Positions 16,429-24,283 of a stretch of 64,000 bases of DNA are shown here, piece after piece (within the stretch, counting starts at the first letter, position 1; every line of letters begins with the position of its first letter). The translations under genes and the position numbers were made by a program. The stretch lies in the NCBI GenBank assembly GCA_910578735.1, contig CAJTSQ010000001.1, forward strand, positions 22,761 to 86,760, read 5' to 3'. Source of the DNA: an uncultured Oscillospiraceae bacterium (GTDB lineage: Bacteria > Bacillota > Clostridia > Oscillospirales > Oscillospiraceae). Under the pieces are notes generated by a model, which searched no databases, was not told the origin of the DNA, and was given only the letters and a program-made list of their open reading frames with translations.

Positions 16429-18315
16429 ATGTCTATGAAACGCTTTGGCCCACGGATGATCCTCCCCTATCTGCTCATGATGCTGGTCCTGCTCTTTGCC
16501 TTCTCCTCCCTGCAGCAGATGAACCGGGCGGGATCTCCCACTTACAGCCAGATCCGCACCCTGTTCCTCCAGGAACAGGTAGAGTACTTTACCCTGGAGG
16601 ACAACACCCTTACCCTCACCCTCAGGGGCCAGAACGGGGGCGAGCCCACCCGGCTCACCTATCACATCGCCAGCTCCTCCATCTTCTATGCCGATATGCG
16701 GGAGCTGGTCAACGAGCAGCTGGAATCCGGCGTGCTGAAGGGCTACGACTATCCCCCAGGGGTGGAGAGCTCCTGGTGGTACAACCTGGTCCCCTACCTG
16801 GTGGCGGCGGCGGTGCTGTGCCTGTTCTGGTACCTGATAATGCGCCAGCGCGCCGGAGGCAGCGGGGGCGGCTCCCCCGGGGCCGCCAGGTTCAGCCACG
16901 CCCGCACCCGCACCCTGTCCGACCAGGGGAAAAAGGTCACCTTTGATGACGTGGCCGGGGCGGACGAGGAGAAAGAGGAGCTGCGGGAGATTGTGGAGTT
17001 CCTCCGAGACCCCCAGAAGTTCACCGCCCTGGGCGCCCGCATCCCCAAGGGCGTGCTGCTGGTGGGCCCTCCGGGCACCGGTAAGACCCTCATCGCCAAG
17101 GCGGTGGCCGGCGAGGCCGGGGTACACTTCCTGTCCATCTCGGGCTCCGACTTTGTGGAACTCTATGTGGGCGTAGGCGCAGGCCGGGTCCGTGACCTGT
17201 TCGACCAGGCCAAGAAGGACGCCCCCGCCATTGTCTTCATCGACGAGATCGACGCCGTAGGCCGCCAGCGGGGCGCCGGCCTGGGCGGCGGCCACGACGA
17301 GCGGGAGCAGACCCTGAACCAGCTGCTGGTGGAGATGGACGGCTTCGCCTCCAACGAGGGGGTCATCGTCCTGGCCGCCACCAACCGGCAGGATATTCTG
17401 GACCCCGCCCTCCTGCGGCCCGGCCGGTTCGACCGGCAGATCTACGTGGGCCTGCCCGACATCAAGGGCCGGGAAGAGATTCTCAAGGTCCATGCCCGGG
17501 AGAAGCCCCTGGCCGAGGACGTGGTCCTGAAGGATGTGGCCCGGGCCACCTCAGGCTTTACCGGGGCGGACCTGGAGAATCTGCTCAACGAGGCGGCCCT
17601 GCTGGCCGCCCGGGGGGACCGGCGGTTCATCCTCATGTCCGACCTCCACGACGCCATGCTGAAGGTGATTGCCGGACCGGAGAAGCGCAGCCGGGTGGTC
17701 ACCGACCAGACCAGAAAGCTCACCGCTTACCATGAGGCGGGTCACGCTGTGGTCATCCATGAACTGCCCACCGCCGACCCGGTCCACCAGATCACCATCA
17801 TTCCCCGGGGTCAGGCGGGTGGGATGACCATCTCCCTGCCCCAGGAAGATACCGCCTACCTGTCCAAAAAGGAGCTCAAGGAGCAGATCGCCCGCTGCCT
17901 GGGCGGCCGGGTGGCCGAGGAGCTGGTGCTTGGAGACATCTCCACCGGCGCGGGCAGCGACATCCAGCGGGCCTCCTCCATCGCCCGGAACATGGTCATG
18001 CGCTACGGCATGAGTGATAAGCTGGGCAGTGTCACCTTTGAGTCGGGTCACGACGAGGTGTTTATCGGCCGGTCCATGGCTCAGGCCAAGAGCTACTCCG
18101 AGGCGACGGCTGACCTCATCGACCAGGAGGTCAGCGCCCTCATCGACCAGGCCTACGCACAATGCCGGGACATCCTGACCCACTGCCGCCGGGAATTGGA
18201 AATCACTGCCCAGTACCTGCTGGACCATGAGACCATGGATGGCGCTGTCTTTGCCAAGGTCTTCGACAGCCCCGACGCGGAGGAATTTGCCCCTTACCAA
18301 AAATCGCCTTTTTAA
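16429..18315 (+). CDS. ftsH: ATP-dependent zinc metalloprotease FtsH
   Basis: Membrane-bound AAA+ protease for quality control of membrane and regulatory proteins, 628 residues. Two transmembrane helices (about 12-30 and 122-140) flank an extracytoplasmic domain; the AAA module has Walker A GPPGTGKT near 213, Walker B IVFIDEIDAVG, and the second region of homology ATNRQDILDPALLRPGRFDR; the peptidase site HEAGH is near 435. The C-terminus is short, without the usual long acidic tail. ATG after AAAGGAATTC. The transcript probably runs on from tilS-hpt. Confidence 0.97.
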   Translation: MSMKRFGPRMILPYLLMMLVLLFAFSSLQQMNRAGSPTYSQIRTLFLQEQVEYFTLEDNTLTLTLRGQNGGEPTRLTYHIASSSIFYADMRELVNEQLESGVLKGYDYPPGVESSWWYNLVPYLVAAAVLCLFWYLIMRQRAGGSGGGSPGAARFSHARTRTLSDQGKKVTFDDVAGADEEKEELREIVEFLRDPQKFTALGARIPKGVLLVGPPGTGKTLIAKAVAGEAGVHFLSISGSDFVELYVGVGAGRVRDLFDQAKKDAPAIVFIDEIDAVGRQRGAGLGGGHDEREQTLNQLLVEMDGFASNEGVIVLAATNRQDILDPALLRPGRFDRQIYVGLPDIKGREEILKVHAREKPLAEDVVLKDVARATSGFTGADLENLLNEAALLAARGDRRFILMSDLHDAMLKVIAGPEKRSRVVTDQTRKLTAYHEAGHAVVIHELPTADPVHQITIIPRGQAGGMTISLPQEDTAYLSKKELKEQIARCLGGRVAEELVLGDISTGAGSDIQRASSIARNMVMRYGMSDKLGSVTFESGHDEVFIGRSMAQAKSYSEATADLIDQEVSALIDQAYAQCRDILTHCRRELEITAQYLLDHETMDGAVFAKVFDSPDAEEFAPYQKSPF

Positions 18316-18353
18316 ATTTTTTGGAATTTTCTCCAAAACCTCCATTTTCCCTC

Positions 18354-18382
18354 TTTACAACAGGACGCATATCTGTTATAAT
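18354..18382 (+). promoter_or_regulatory. tRNA-Arg promoter
   Basis: TTTACA, 17 bases, TATAAT, placed 21 bases before the mature tRNA 5' end. Confidence 0.8.
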
Positions 18383-18403
18383 AGCAGAGCGCTTTCCAGA
18401 TGT

Positions 18404-18480
18404 GCGTCCGTAGTTCAATTGGATAGAGCGTCAGATTCCGGTTCTGAATGTTGGGGGTTCGAGTCCCTTCGGGCGTGCCA
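18404..18480 (+). tRNA. tRNA-Arg, anticodon CCG
   Basis: 77 bases including an encoded CCA end. The acceptor stem GCGTCCG pairs with CGGGCGT through two G-U pairs; D arm TAGTTCAATTGGATAGAG; anticodon stem TCAGA/TCTGA around loop TTCCGGT, anticodon CCG, decoding CGG, a frequent arginine codon in these GC-rich genes; T arm GGGGGTTCGAGTCCC. Confidence 0.95.
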
Positions 18481-18530
18481 AAAACCGCTTGAATTGTTTG
18501 ATTTTTCAAACTTTTCAAGCGGTTTTTGTT
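18481..18530 (+). terminator. Terminator after tRNA-Arg
   Basis: AAAAACCGCTTGAA pairs with TTCAAGCGGTTTTT across an AT-rich loop, with further T residues. Confidence 0.9.
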
Positions 18531-18579
18531 TTATATTCCGTATTGCTCTCAAAACGCCCGGGCTTCCAAGGCCGCATCG

Positions 18580-19734
18580 TCAAGAGGGCCGTTCGCTCAG
18601 AATTGCGGAGATATCCCGGGCGGCGGCCTCCAGATCCAGGCGCAGCCCCCGAAACATGCCCATGCCCGACAGGTTGAGAATCACCAGCAGCACCACCGGC
18701 CCGAAAACCATGCCCAGCACCCCTGCCAGCTTCATGCCCACGTAGATGGACACCAGGGAGAGGATAGGGGACAGCCCGGTCTGGTCGCCCACAAATTTGG
18801 GCTCCATCACCCGGCGGAACAGAGCGATGACCCCCCAGATGGCCATCAGTCGGGCGGCCCCGGCAAAGTCCCGGGTAAACAGGGCCACAAAAGCCCAAGG
18901 CACCATCACGGTGCCCGCCCCGATGATGGGAATGAAGTCCATCACCGCCAGCCCCAGGGCCAGCAGCAGCCCATAGGGCTGCCGGATCAGGAAAAAGCCC
19001 GCCAGCAGGATGAAAAACACCCCCACCGACAGCAGGAATTCCGCTTTTACATACCCTCCAAAGGCCCCAAGAGCGGTAGCCCGGAGCTGGCTTAAAAAGC
19101 GGAGTACCCCCTCGTCCAGGTGCTGGATATAGCGGCTGCGGAGATAGGGGTAGTCCGCCGTCAGCAAAAAGGCTGCCATGATAAAGATCACCAGAGCCAC
19201 GCAGAAGGCGGGCAGGCCCATAGCCTTCTCCCCCGCCTCCAGCCCCAGATTTCCCAGGAGGGCGGGCACCACCTCATTCAGCCACTGGAACAGGTCGTCC
19301 CCGGCGCTCTCCACCAGCTCTGTGACCTGGGGCGGCACCAGGGTGAGGAAGTGGGCAAAGAGTTCCTCCAGCTGGTCCAGCACCAACTGAAGGCTGTCCA
19401 GCAGACCACTCCAATTCTGCACCAGAGACATCAGCTGTCCTGCGGCGGCGTAGACCAGCAGGGCCAGCGCCCCGCCGATCAGCCCAAAGAGGACCAGCAG
19501 GAGCAGCAGGGTAAGCACCCGCCGGTCCCAGCCCAGGGCCCTCTGCAGCCTTTTCACCAACGGGTTGAGCAGCGCGGCGGCCATCAGAGCAAAGAGGAAA
19601 GGGGCAAAGAGGGCCAGTAGGGGCCGTCCAAAGCGCAGGACGATCCACACGGCCAGGGCCGCCAGTACAAATCGGATACCAAGCCGCAGCCATAGCTTTC
19701 CCCGCTGGGACCAGGTGAGCTGTCTATTGGTCAT
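18580..19734 (-). CDS. AI-2E family transporter (permease)
   Basis: Polytopic membrane protein, 384 residues, of the AI-2E transporter (YtvI/PerM-like) family. Hydrophobic helices near 15-55, 72-100, an amphipathic segment about 100-160, then helices near 170-195, 225-290 and 310-355, with the family-typical GFFLIRQPYGLLLALGLAV and DFIPIIGAG region. Members export small molecules or ions; the substrate here cannot be told. The start is the ATG six bases after GAGGTGG; an upstream start 33 bases away lacks a site. It ends close to the tRNA terminator, convergent. Confidence 0.85.
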   Translation of the reverse strand: MTNRQLTWSQRGKLWLRLGIRFVLAALAVWIVLRFGRPLLALFAPFLFALMAAALLNPLVKRLQRALGWDRRVLTLLLLLVLFGLIGGALALLVYAAAGQLMSLVQNWSGLLDSLQLVLDQLEELFAHFLTLVPPQVTELVESAGDDLFQWLNEVVPALLGNLGLEAGEKAMGLPAFCVALVIFIMAAFLLTADYPYLRSRYIQHLDEGVLRFLSQLRATALGAFGGYVKAEFLLSVGVFFILLAGFFLIRQPYGLLLALGLAVMDFIPIIGAGTVMVPWAFVALFTRDFAGAARLMAIWGVIALFRRVMEPKFVGDQTGLSPILSLVSIYVGMKLAGVLGMVFGPVVLLVILNLSGMGMFRGLRLDLEAAARDISAILSERPS

Positions 19735-19795
19735 GTAGGCCACCTCGCTTTGTTGACAGCATACCACAGTAAAAGGAAAAAATCTGTAAAATAAA

Positions 19796-19825
19796 CAGCC
19801 CGGCCGCCAAAAAACGGCCGGGCTG
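19796..19825 (-). terminator. Terminator after degV-like gene
   Basis: CAGCCCGGCCG pairs with CGGCCGGGCTG around a T-rich loop; on the minus strand TTTATTTT follows. Confidence 0.85.
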
Positions 19826-19831
19826 GAGGGG

Positions 19832-20695
19832 CTATGTGCGGTAAACCAGGCCGATCAGGTTGGGCCCGGCGTTGATGGCAATGACCCCGCCGATGTGGTA
19901 GCTCAGGGCGGGCTCCTCCCCCAGCTCCTGGCGGCAGGCCTCCAGCAGCTTGGCGGACTGCTCAGTATTGTTCCCCTGAATCATCAGGTAGGGGGTACCG
20001 GATCCCCGCTCTGCTTTACACAGCTCAACCAGCCTAGACACCACAGCCTTCTCCCCCCGGACCTTGGCCAGGATCTTGGACTCTCCATCGGCAAAGGTCA
20101 TGATGGGCTTGAGCCCCAGTGCCTCCCCCACGAAGGCCGCGGCGGCGGACACCCGGCCCGACTTCTTGGCAAAGCGCAGGTCCAGGGGGGCAAAAATCAC
20201 ATGCACATGGTCCACCCAGTCCTGGATGAAGTCCGCCACAGCCTGTGGCTGGGCCCCCTCCACCGCCATTTTGGCCCCCTGGACGACTGCCCAGCCGTAA
20301 CCCATGGTGTAATTCAGGCTGTCAATGATATGGATGTGAAAGCTCTCCTCCGCCTCCGGGTGGTCCCGGTAGAAATCCCCCCGGGCCTGGAAGGCATTGG
20401 AGCAGGTGGCGGAGCCCTTGGAGTTGATGGAGGTGTGAATCAAATCGGTGTACCCCGCCTCCCAGGCCGCCTCAAAGACCTCGGTAAACACATAGGGGTT
20501 GAGCTGGGCGTGGGTGGGGATTTTGGGGGCGGCCAGCAGCATGTCGTAGAACTCCTGGTGGGTGAAATCAAAGCCGTCGGACAGCTCCCTGTCCTCCATG
20601 GCGATGGGGAAGGGGAGTACCTGGATATCCAGTTCCTCCCGCAGGGCGGTGGGGATATCAGCGGCGGAATCGGTGGTAAATTTGATACGGGCCAT
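19832..20695 (-). CDS. DegV family fatty-acid-binding protein
   Basis: 287-residue cytosolic DegV/FakB-type protein. These bind a fatty acid and present it to the kinase FakA for phosphorylation. Seen: the N-terminal IKFTTDSAADIP with the family's DS(A/G) motif, THAQLNPYVFTEVFE, SINSKGSATCSNAF, and GLKPIMTFADGE in the middle. A FakA gene is not in the window, so a fatty-acid role is inferred from family only. It has its own promoter and ends in a strong hairpin. Confidence 0.88.
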   Translation of the reverse strand: MARIKFTTDSAADIPTALREELDIQVLPFPIAMEDRELSDGFDFTHQEFYDMLLAAPKIPTHAQLNPYVFTEVFEAAWEAGYTDLIHTSINSKGSATCSNAFQARGDFYRDHPEAEESFHIHIIDSLNYTMGYGWAVVQGAKMAVEGAQPQAVADFIQDWVDHVHVIFAPLDLRFAKKSGRVSAAAAFVGEALGLKPIMTFADGESKILAKVRGEKAVVSRLVELCKAERGSGTPYLMIQGNNTEQSAKLLEACRQELGEEPALSYHIGGVIAINAGPNLIGLVYRT

Positions 20696-20757
20696 AGGGG
20701 ACCTCCTCAGCAGAAAGGGCGGTTCGCCCGGAAATAGTATAACTGGAAAACACAGCT

Positions 20758-20786
20758 ATTATGTCAGAAAATTCCGGGCTTGTCAA
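20758..20786 (-). promoter_or_regulatory. Promoter of the degV-like gene
   Basis: Minus strand TTGACA, 17 bases, CATAAT, 63 bases before the start codon. Confidence 0.78.
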
Positions 20787-20798
20787 ATTAAGATACCA

Positions 20799-21002
20799 TT
20801 AAGTTTTTTTCAGTCGTTTCCGGGTGCCGTCTGGATACTGGATCACAGTGCTGTCCAGCTGGGCGGTGAGGCTGGCCCGGACGGCGGCGATATACTCCTT
20901 CCGCAGCCTGTCCTGCTCGGCGGCCTCCTCCGGCGTGAGCCCCTCCGGCGTCCTGGCCTTCCGGGCCAGCTCGTTAATTCGGTCGATTTTTGCCTGTTCC
21001 AT
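20799..21002 (-). CDS. DUF896 (YnzC-like) protein
   Basis: 67 residues: MEQAKIDRINELARKAR, then a GLTPEEAAEQDRLRKEYI helix, and a C-terminal LDSTVIQYPDG tail. This is the DUF896 pattern, a two-helix bundle known from Bacillus YnzC/YneB; molecular role not established. Its start codon overlaps the ylmH-like stop (TAATG), so the two are translationally coupled. Confidence 0.88.
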   Translation of the reverse strand: MEQAKIDRINELARKARTPEGLTPEEAAEQDRLRKEYIAAVRASLTAQLDSTVIQYPDGTRKRLKKT

Positions 21003-21802
21003 TACACATACCTCTCAATCACCAGCATGGTCCGGCCCTTTTTGGACTGTCCCGGGACCTCCTTGACGACGCATTTGCCCAGTCCCCGGCAGGTGAGCAC
21101 GTCCCCCTCCCCCACCGGGCGGTCGGCCTTGAGGCACTCCCGGTGGTTGAGGGACACCTTCCCCGCGGCGATGAGGGCGGCAGCCTTGCCCCGGGACAGG
21201 GAGAAGCCGGCGGCCGCAACGGCGTCCAGCCGGGGGCTGGCCACCGTATCCCGGACGGTCTTCACCTGGGGCGGTTTTGGGGAGAGCCGGTCCAAGGGAA
21301 TTTCACTCAAGCCGGCCTTATACCGCCCGGCCCCCTCCCACTGGGACAGGAGGATGGGCATCGCCTCCCCCAGGGCCACCACCTGACACAGCCCCGGCTG
21401 GGGCAGCAGGATATCCCCGATCAGCTCCCGTCCAATGCCCAGCCCCATCAGCGAGCCCAGAATATCCCGGTGGGTGAGGGCGGCGGTGCCGGGGAATCTG
21501 GCCTCCGCCGCAGCCAGCGGACTCTCGGGTCCGGCGGTGACACCGTCCTCCTCCTGCCAGTCGGCCAGGAACAGGCAGAGATTCCGTTCACTGTCCGGAT
21601 AGCCGCCCCAGAACAGGTGCCGGGGCCGGCCGCAGGCGTTGAGCAGATCGGTCACCGACGCCTGTTCCCCCGGGGAGAGGAAGGGGGTGTGGGCGGGGAC
21701 CCCCCGGTTCCGGGCCAGTTCCAGCTTATCCAGCACCCGGGCCAGCAGGATGCGCTCCGCCCCGTCATGGGCACAGCGGTCCAGCAGCTCTTTTTTGTTC
21801 AT
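21002..21802 (-). CDS. YlmH-type S4-domain RNA-binding protein
   Basis: 266 residues. The N-terminal half (HDGAERILLARVLDKLELA, then PSDSER-like HLFWGGYPDSERNL) is the YlmH domain; the C-terminal S4 domain (about 185-255) has SPRLDAVAAAGFSLSRGKAAALI and VSLNHRECLKADRPVGEGDVL. Bacillus YlmH binds ribosome-peptidyl-tRNA complexes in quality control. GGAGGAG precedes the ATG. Unusually, it is not beside divIVA or ileS. Its 5' end faces the toxin-antitoxin-like locus, whose antisense promoter starts 18 bases away on the other strand. Confidence 0.9.
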   Translation of the reverse strand: MNKKELLDRCAHDGAERILLARVLDKLELARNRGVPAHTPFLSPGEQASVTDLLNACGRPRHLFWGGYPDSERNLCLFLADWQEEDGVTAGPESPLAAAEARFPGTAALTHRDILGSLMGLGIGRELIGDILLPQPGLCQVVALGEAMPILLSQWEGAGRYKAGLSEIPLDRLSPKPPQVKTVRDTVASPRLDAVAAAGFSLSRGKAAALIAAGKVSLNHRECLKADRPVGEGDVLTCRGLGKCVVKEVPGQSKKGRTMLVIERYV

Positions 21803-21819
21803 GGCGGCGCTCCTCCCTC

Positions 21820-21847
21820 TTGACAAAACCATTGTATGCGGTATAAT
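21820..21847 (+). promoter_or_regulatory. Antisense-RNA promoter, locus A
   Basis: TTGACA, 16 bases, TATAAT. Points toward the 3' end of the small peptide gene on the other strand. The same 16-base spacing is kept in locus B. Confidence 0.82.
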
Positions 21848-21853
21848 GAATAT

Positions 21854-21942
21854 AGAAGGGCGCTGTCGATAAGCGGCTAGCCCCCTGTTTTAGTCACAAG
21901 AAGTAACCGCGCAGTTGGAGCTGGGGCGGTTACTTCTTTTTA
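21854..21942 (+). ncRNA. Predicted antisense RNA (antitoxin), locus A
   Basis: Inferred transcript of about 90 bases from the promoter at 21820-21847 to a strong hairpin (AAGAAGTAACCGC at 21898 with GCGGTTACTTCTT at 21926) followed by TTTTT. Its end lies under the stop codon of the 26-residue peptide gene, so it would pair with the 3' part of that mRNA. Its 5' part GAAGGGCGCTGTCGATAA is conserved in locus B. Extent is inferred, not measured. Confidence 0.68.
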
Positions 21943-22010
21943 CCCTGAATAAACAGGCCGCAAATACCGATGATTACCAGACATAATTGCAGCACTTCTG
22001 ATGTACTCAC
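21930..22010 (-). CDS. 26-residue hydrophobic peptide, holin-like toxin type, locus A
   Basis: Peptide (V/M)-STSEVLQLCLVIIGICGLF followed by IQGKKK: a short polar start, one membrane helix and a lysine tail. This is the build of the small holin-like/type I toxins of Firmicutes. The GTG start has AAAGGGGGG eight bases upstream on the minus strand. The same 26 residues are encoded at 31757 with different codons, so the peptide is under selection. The stop codon lies in the bidirectional hairpin that ends the antisense RNA. In the mRNA leader AGTCCCCC could pair with the GGGGGGCT of the ribosome binding site. Toxicity is inferred. Confidence 0.75.
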   Translation of the reverse strand: MSTSEVLQLCLVIIGICGLFIQGKKK

Positions 22011-22124
22011 TGGGCAGCCCCCCTTTCTAGAATCCGGGGGCAAGAAGCGCCCCCTGAAGAGGGGGACTAACCACCTACCGTTATGACAACGCACCTTCGT
22101 CCCGCCTGGCTGGCGGGCTTTTTT

Positions 22125-22154
22125 ATTATACAACTATTTGCCGCATCCTGTCAA
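22125..22154 (-). promoter_or_regulatory. Peptide mRNA promoter, locus A
   Basis: Minus strand TTGACA, 18 bases, TATAAT, followed directly by a CCCGCC/GGCGGG hairpin at the predicted mRNA 5' end. About 108 bases of leader precede the GTG start. Confidence 0.82.
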
Positions 22155-22171
22155 ATGATACATATTATGGA

Positions 22172-22247
22172 GGAGTGTCCCCCCCGTCCCCCGCAGGAAA
22201 AGGCTCCTTTGGCAACTGCGGCGGGGACGGGGACAACAGGACACTCC
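22172..22247. terminator. Long GC-rich hairpin after the Cro/CI regulator
   Basis: GGAGTGTCC pairs with GGACACTCC outside, and CCGTCCCCCGCA with TGCGGCGGGGACGG inside. It lies just after the regulator's stop on the minus strand and between it and the toxin promoter. It lacks a long T tract, so it may be a terminator or a repeat. Confidence 0.5.
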
Positions 22248-22250
22248 CTA

Positions 22251-22601
22251 TTACGGCGCTTCCCTTTGGTATCGCTTCAAGCCGTCGATCACGTGGATCA
22301 GGAAGGCCTTGTCTCTGGCGGAGAGATTGTGGAGACGGCTGTTCAAGGCCAGGTCCAGTTCGTCGGTCTTGTCGTCCTGCACGGAATCTTCGCGCAGGAA
22401 ATAGTTGACATCCAAATGAAACGCATTCGCAATGTTAATCAACGTCCATAAACTGACTTTCATTCTGTTTGTTTCCAGCTGTGCAACAGAATTTGTTGAT
22501 ATATCTATCTTTTCCGCAAGCTCCGCTTGCGTGAGATGCGCAGTTTCTCTGGTTTCCTTTACTCGTCTGGCAATCAGCGGGTAATCTAACCTATACTCCA
22601 T
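22251..22601 (-). CDS. Cro/CI (XRE) family transcriptional regulator
   Basis: 116 residues. The helix-turn-helix at about 10-65 contains TAHLTQAELAEKIDISTNSVAQLE; the remaining 50 residues are acidic then basic and not recognised. Base composition is clearly more AT-rich than the flanking genes, which suggests acquisition. It is divergent from the broken gene at 22729; the shared intergenic carries a TACTCAA-N10-TTGAGTA dyad and an extra TTGAGTA, a likely operator. It could be an autorepressor that also controls that gene. Confidence 0.85.
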   Translation of the reverse strand: MEYRLDYPLIARRVKETRETAHLTQAELAEKIDISTNSVAQLETNRMKVSLWTLINIANAFHLDVNYFLREDSVQDDKTDELDLALNSRLHNLSARDKAFLIHVIDGLKRYQREAP

Positions 22602-22616
22602 ACGTACCCCTCCTGC

Positions 22617-22682
22617 TACTCAAGGATATGTAATTGAGTACAGAAAATAAATTTGATAAAACAAATAATATCATATTGAGTA
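22617..22682. promoter_or_regulatory. Candidate operator between divergent genes
   Basis: Dyad TACTCAA (22617-22623) / TTGAGTA (22634-22640) and a third half-site TTGAGTA at 22676-22682, in an AT-rich stretch between the Cro/CI gene and the gene at 22729. The latter has a TATAAT at 22699-22704. Confidence 0.55.
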
Positions 22683-22728
22683 TTACTAATATTTATGATA
22701 TAATTCCATCAAAAAAGGAGGGTTTTGT

Positions 22729-22961
22729 ATGAAATTGTCGAAAAAAGAAGAACTCTTGGCGCTGGGGTCGGCGCTGTATCTGGTAGGGCTTGAGGTGGAG
22801 GGAAACCGGTCCAAGCTGCAAGAGATCACGGACAATACGGCCCTGACGAAACCATCCCGCCCACCCAGGAGCTTTTGGACAGCCTGAGCGCCTTTGAGAA
22901 GGCCAAAAACGAGTTTGCCCGTCTGGAAAAGCGGTTCTTGACATTGAAGCAGGGGCTTTAA
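22729..22961 (+). pseudogene. Small coiled-coil-like gene, broken by a frameshift
   Basis: ATG after AAGGAGGG reads MKLSKKEELLALGSALYLVG and so on, but stops after about 52 codons. From about 22845 a second frame continues with DETIPPTQELLDSLSAFEKA and KNEFARLEKRFLTLKQGL to the TAA at 22961. Together they look like one ~77-residue helical protein with a one- or two-base indel. A promoter TATAAT and strong binding site are intact. Either a real frameshift or a sequencing error. Confidence 0.6.
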
Positions 22962-22974
22962 AACCATAAATTCC

Positions 22975-23003
22975 TTGACAAACCTCCCTCCAATGCCTAA
23001 AAT
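22975..23003 (+). promoter_or_regulatory. Promoter of the HAD hydrolase gene
   Basis: TTGACA, 17 bases, TAAAAT, directly after the broken gene. Confidence 0.78.
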
Positions 23004-23059
23004 AAGCATTGAACCGCAGTACAATCGAACACAGGAGTGCTGGGGCGAAAGGAGGCCCC

Positions 23060-23866
23060 ATGGGAAAATTTGACGGTATTTTATTGGCCAGCGACTTTGA
23101 CGACACGCTGTATGGCTTGAATCTGCGCATCCCGGAGCGCAACCTGGAGGCAATCCGCTATTTCATCCGGGAGGGGGGCCGCTTTGTCATCTCTACCGGG
23201 CGGGCCCACCGCACCTTCTCCCCCTTCGCCCACCTGGTGCCCATGAACGCCCCGGCGGTACTGTCCAACGGGGCGGCCATCTATGACTTTCAGACAGACA
23301 GAATGCTGGAGCAGACCTGCCTGCCCGATTCCGCACCCTGGGACCTGGCGGCTGTCATGGAGGAGTTTCCCACCCTGTCCCTGGAGGCCTACCACGGAGA
23401 GGACATCTACGTCTGCAACCCCAACGAGATTACCCTGGCCCACCTGAAAAAGGTGAACTGCGACTACACAGAATGCGCCGTCAGGGATATGCCCACCCCC
23501 TGGGTCAAGGGCATCTTCCATCAGGAACGGGAGGTCCTCCTCCAGGTCCAGGCCCGGATGCTGGCGGAGCACGGCGAACAGTATGAGGCCATTTTTTCCA
23601 ACCCCCGCTACCTGGAGTTGACCCGAAAGGGCAGCAGCAAGGGCGGCGGCGTGGCCCGGGTGGCCCGGATGCTGGGGGTAGCCCCGGACCGCATCTACTG
23701 CGTGGGGGACAACCAGAACGACATCCCCATGCTGGCGCTGTCCGCCATCCCCTTTGCCCCCGCCAACTGCGCCCAGGAGGTCAAGGACTGGGGGGCACGC
23801 GTCCTCTGCCACTGCGACGACGGCGTGATTGGCGATATTGTGGAAATTTTGGACAAGCTGTATTGA
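23060..23866 (+). CDS. Cof-type HAD family hydrolase
   Basis: 268-residue phosphatase of the haloacid dehalogenase superfamily, Cof subfamily (C2B cap). Motif I is LASDFDDTLYG (residues about 9-19) with the nucleophile and acid aspartates, motif II VISTGRA near 50, motif III the lysine of ELTRKGSSKGGGV, and motif IV GDNQNDIPML. Such enzymes hydrolyse sugar phosphates or flavin/PLP phosphates; the substrate is not predictable. ATG follows AAAGGAGGCCCC. Monocistronic, ended by a strong hairpin shared with the convergent small gene. Confidence 0.9.
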   Translation: MGKFDGILLASDFDDTLYGLNLRIPERNLEAIRYFIREGGRFVISTGRAHRTFSPFAHLVPMNAPAVLSNGAAIYDFQTDRMLEQTCLPDSAPWDLAAVMEEFPTLSLEAYHGEDIYVCNPNEITLAHLKKVNCDYTECAVRDMPTPWVKGIFHQEREVLLQVQARMLAEHGEQYEAIFSNPRYLELTRKGSSKGGGVARVARMLGVAPDRIYCVGDNQNDIPMLALSAIPFAPANCAQEVKDWGARVLCHCDDGVIGDIVEILDKLY

Positions 23867-23878
23867 ATGATAAAGCAT

Positions 23879-23902
23879 GGCCCCCGGCGCAAGCCGGGGG
23901 CC
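23879..23902. terminator. Hairpin between convergent genes
   Basis: GGCCCCCGGC, loop GCAA, GCCGGGGGCC. Placed between the HAD gene and the small minus-strand gene. Confidence 0.75.
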
Positions 23903-23911
23903 GCTTCATGT

Positions 23912-24103
23912 TCACATGTCCATGGCGTCGGCCAGGTGGTCGATCGCCTCGTTGACCCGGCGGGCGGCCTTGTGGGCGGTCCGTTTGATCTGCCGGCTGG
24001 GCGTGGCTATCATGGTGCCCACGGCGACGCCGGCCAGCATACCAGCGGCGGTGCCCATGATGAACGGCCCGCAGCCGCCGGAGTGGCAGGTATTTCCGTA
24101 CAT
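23912..24103 (-). CDS. Small glycine-zipper membrane protein
   Basis: 63 residues, unrecognised by name. A Cys/Gly-rich start (MYGNTCHSGGCGPF), one helix with spaced glycines (IMGTAAGMLAGVAVGTMIA), and a basic amphipathic tail (RQIKRTAHKAARRVNEAI). The layout resembles short YtxH-like proteins. GGGGGG lies nine bases before the ATG. It is divergent from pyrC, about 75 bases from the pyrC promoter. Confidence 0.7.
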   Translation of the reverse strand: MYGNTCHSGGCGPFIMGTAAGMLAGVAVGTMIATPSRQIKRTAHKAARRVNEAIDHLADAMDM

Positions 24104-24180
24104 GCTTTTCCCCCCTTTTCCCGGAGAAGCTTACAAGCTCTCCTTCAGCGGTAGTATTCCCCGAAAATTTTAAAAACTCG

Positions 24181-24209
24181 TTGCTAAATCCTGCATCTTC
24201 CGCTATAAT
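24181..24209 (+). promoter_or_regulatory. pyr operon promoter
   Basis: TTGCTA, 17 bases, TATAAT. The leader of about 70 bases before pyrC shows no PyrR-type terminator/antiterminator pair that I can see. Confidence 0.7.
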
Positions 24210-24283
24210 TGATAAATTAGAGTATTATGCGCGCCAGTTCAGGCAGCGCGGCTGATTTACGACAACTCTGCGGGAGGAAACCT

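Noticed and set aside
24210..24283. PyrR attenuator before pyrC
   Set aside because: The leader is short and I see no terminator/antiterminator or PyrR-binding loop.
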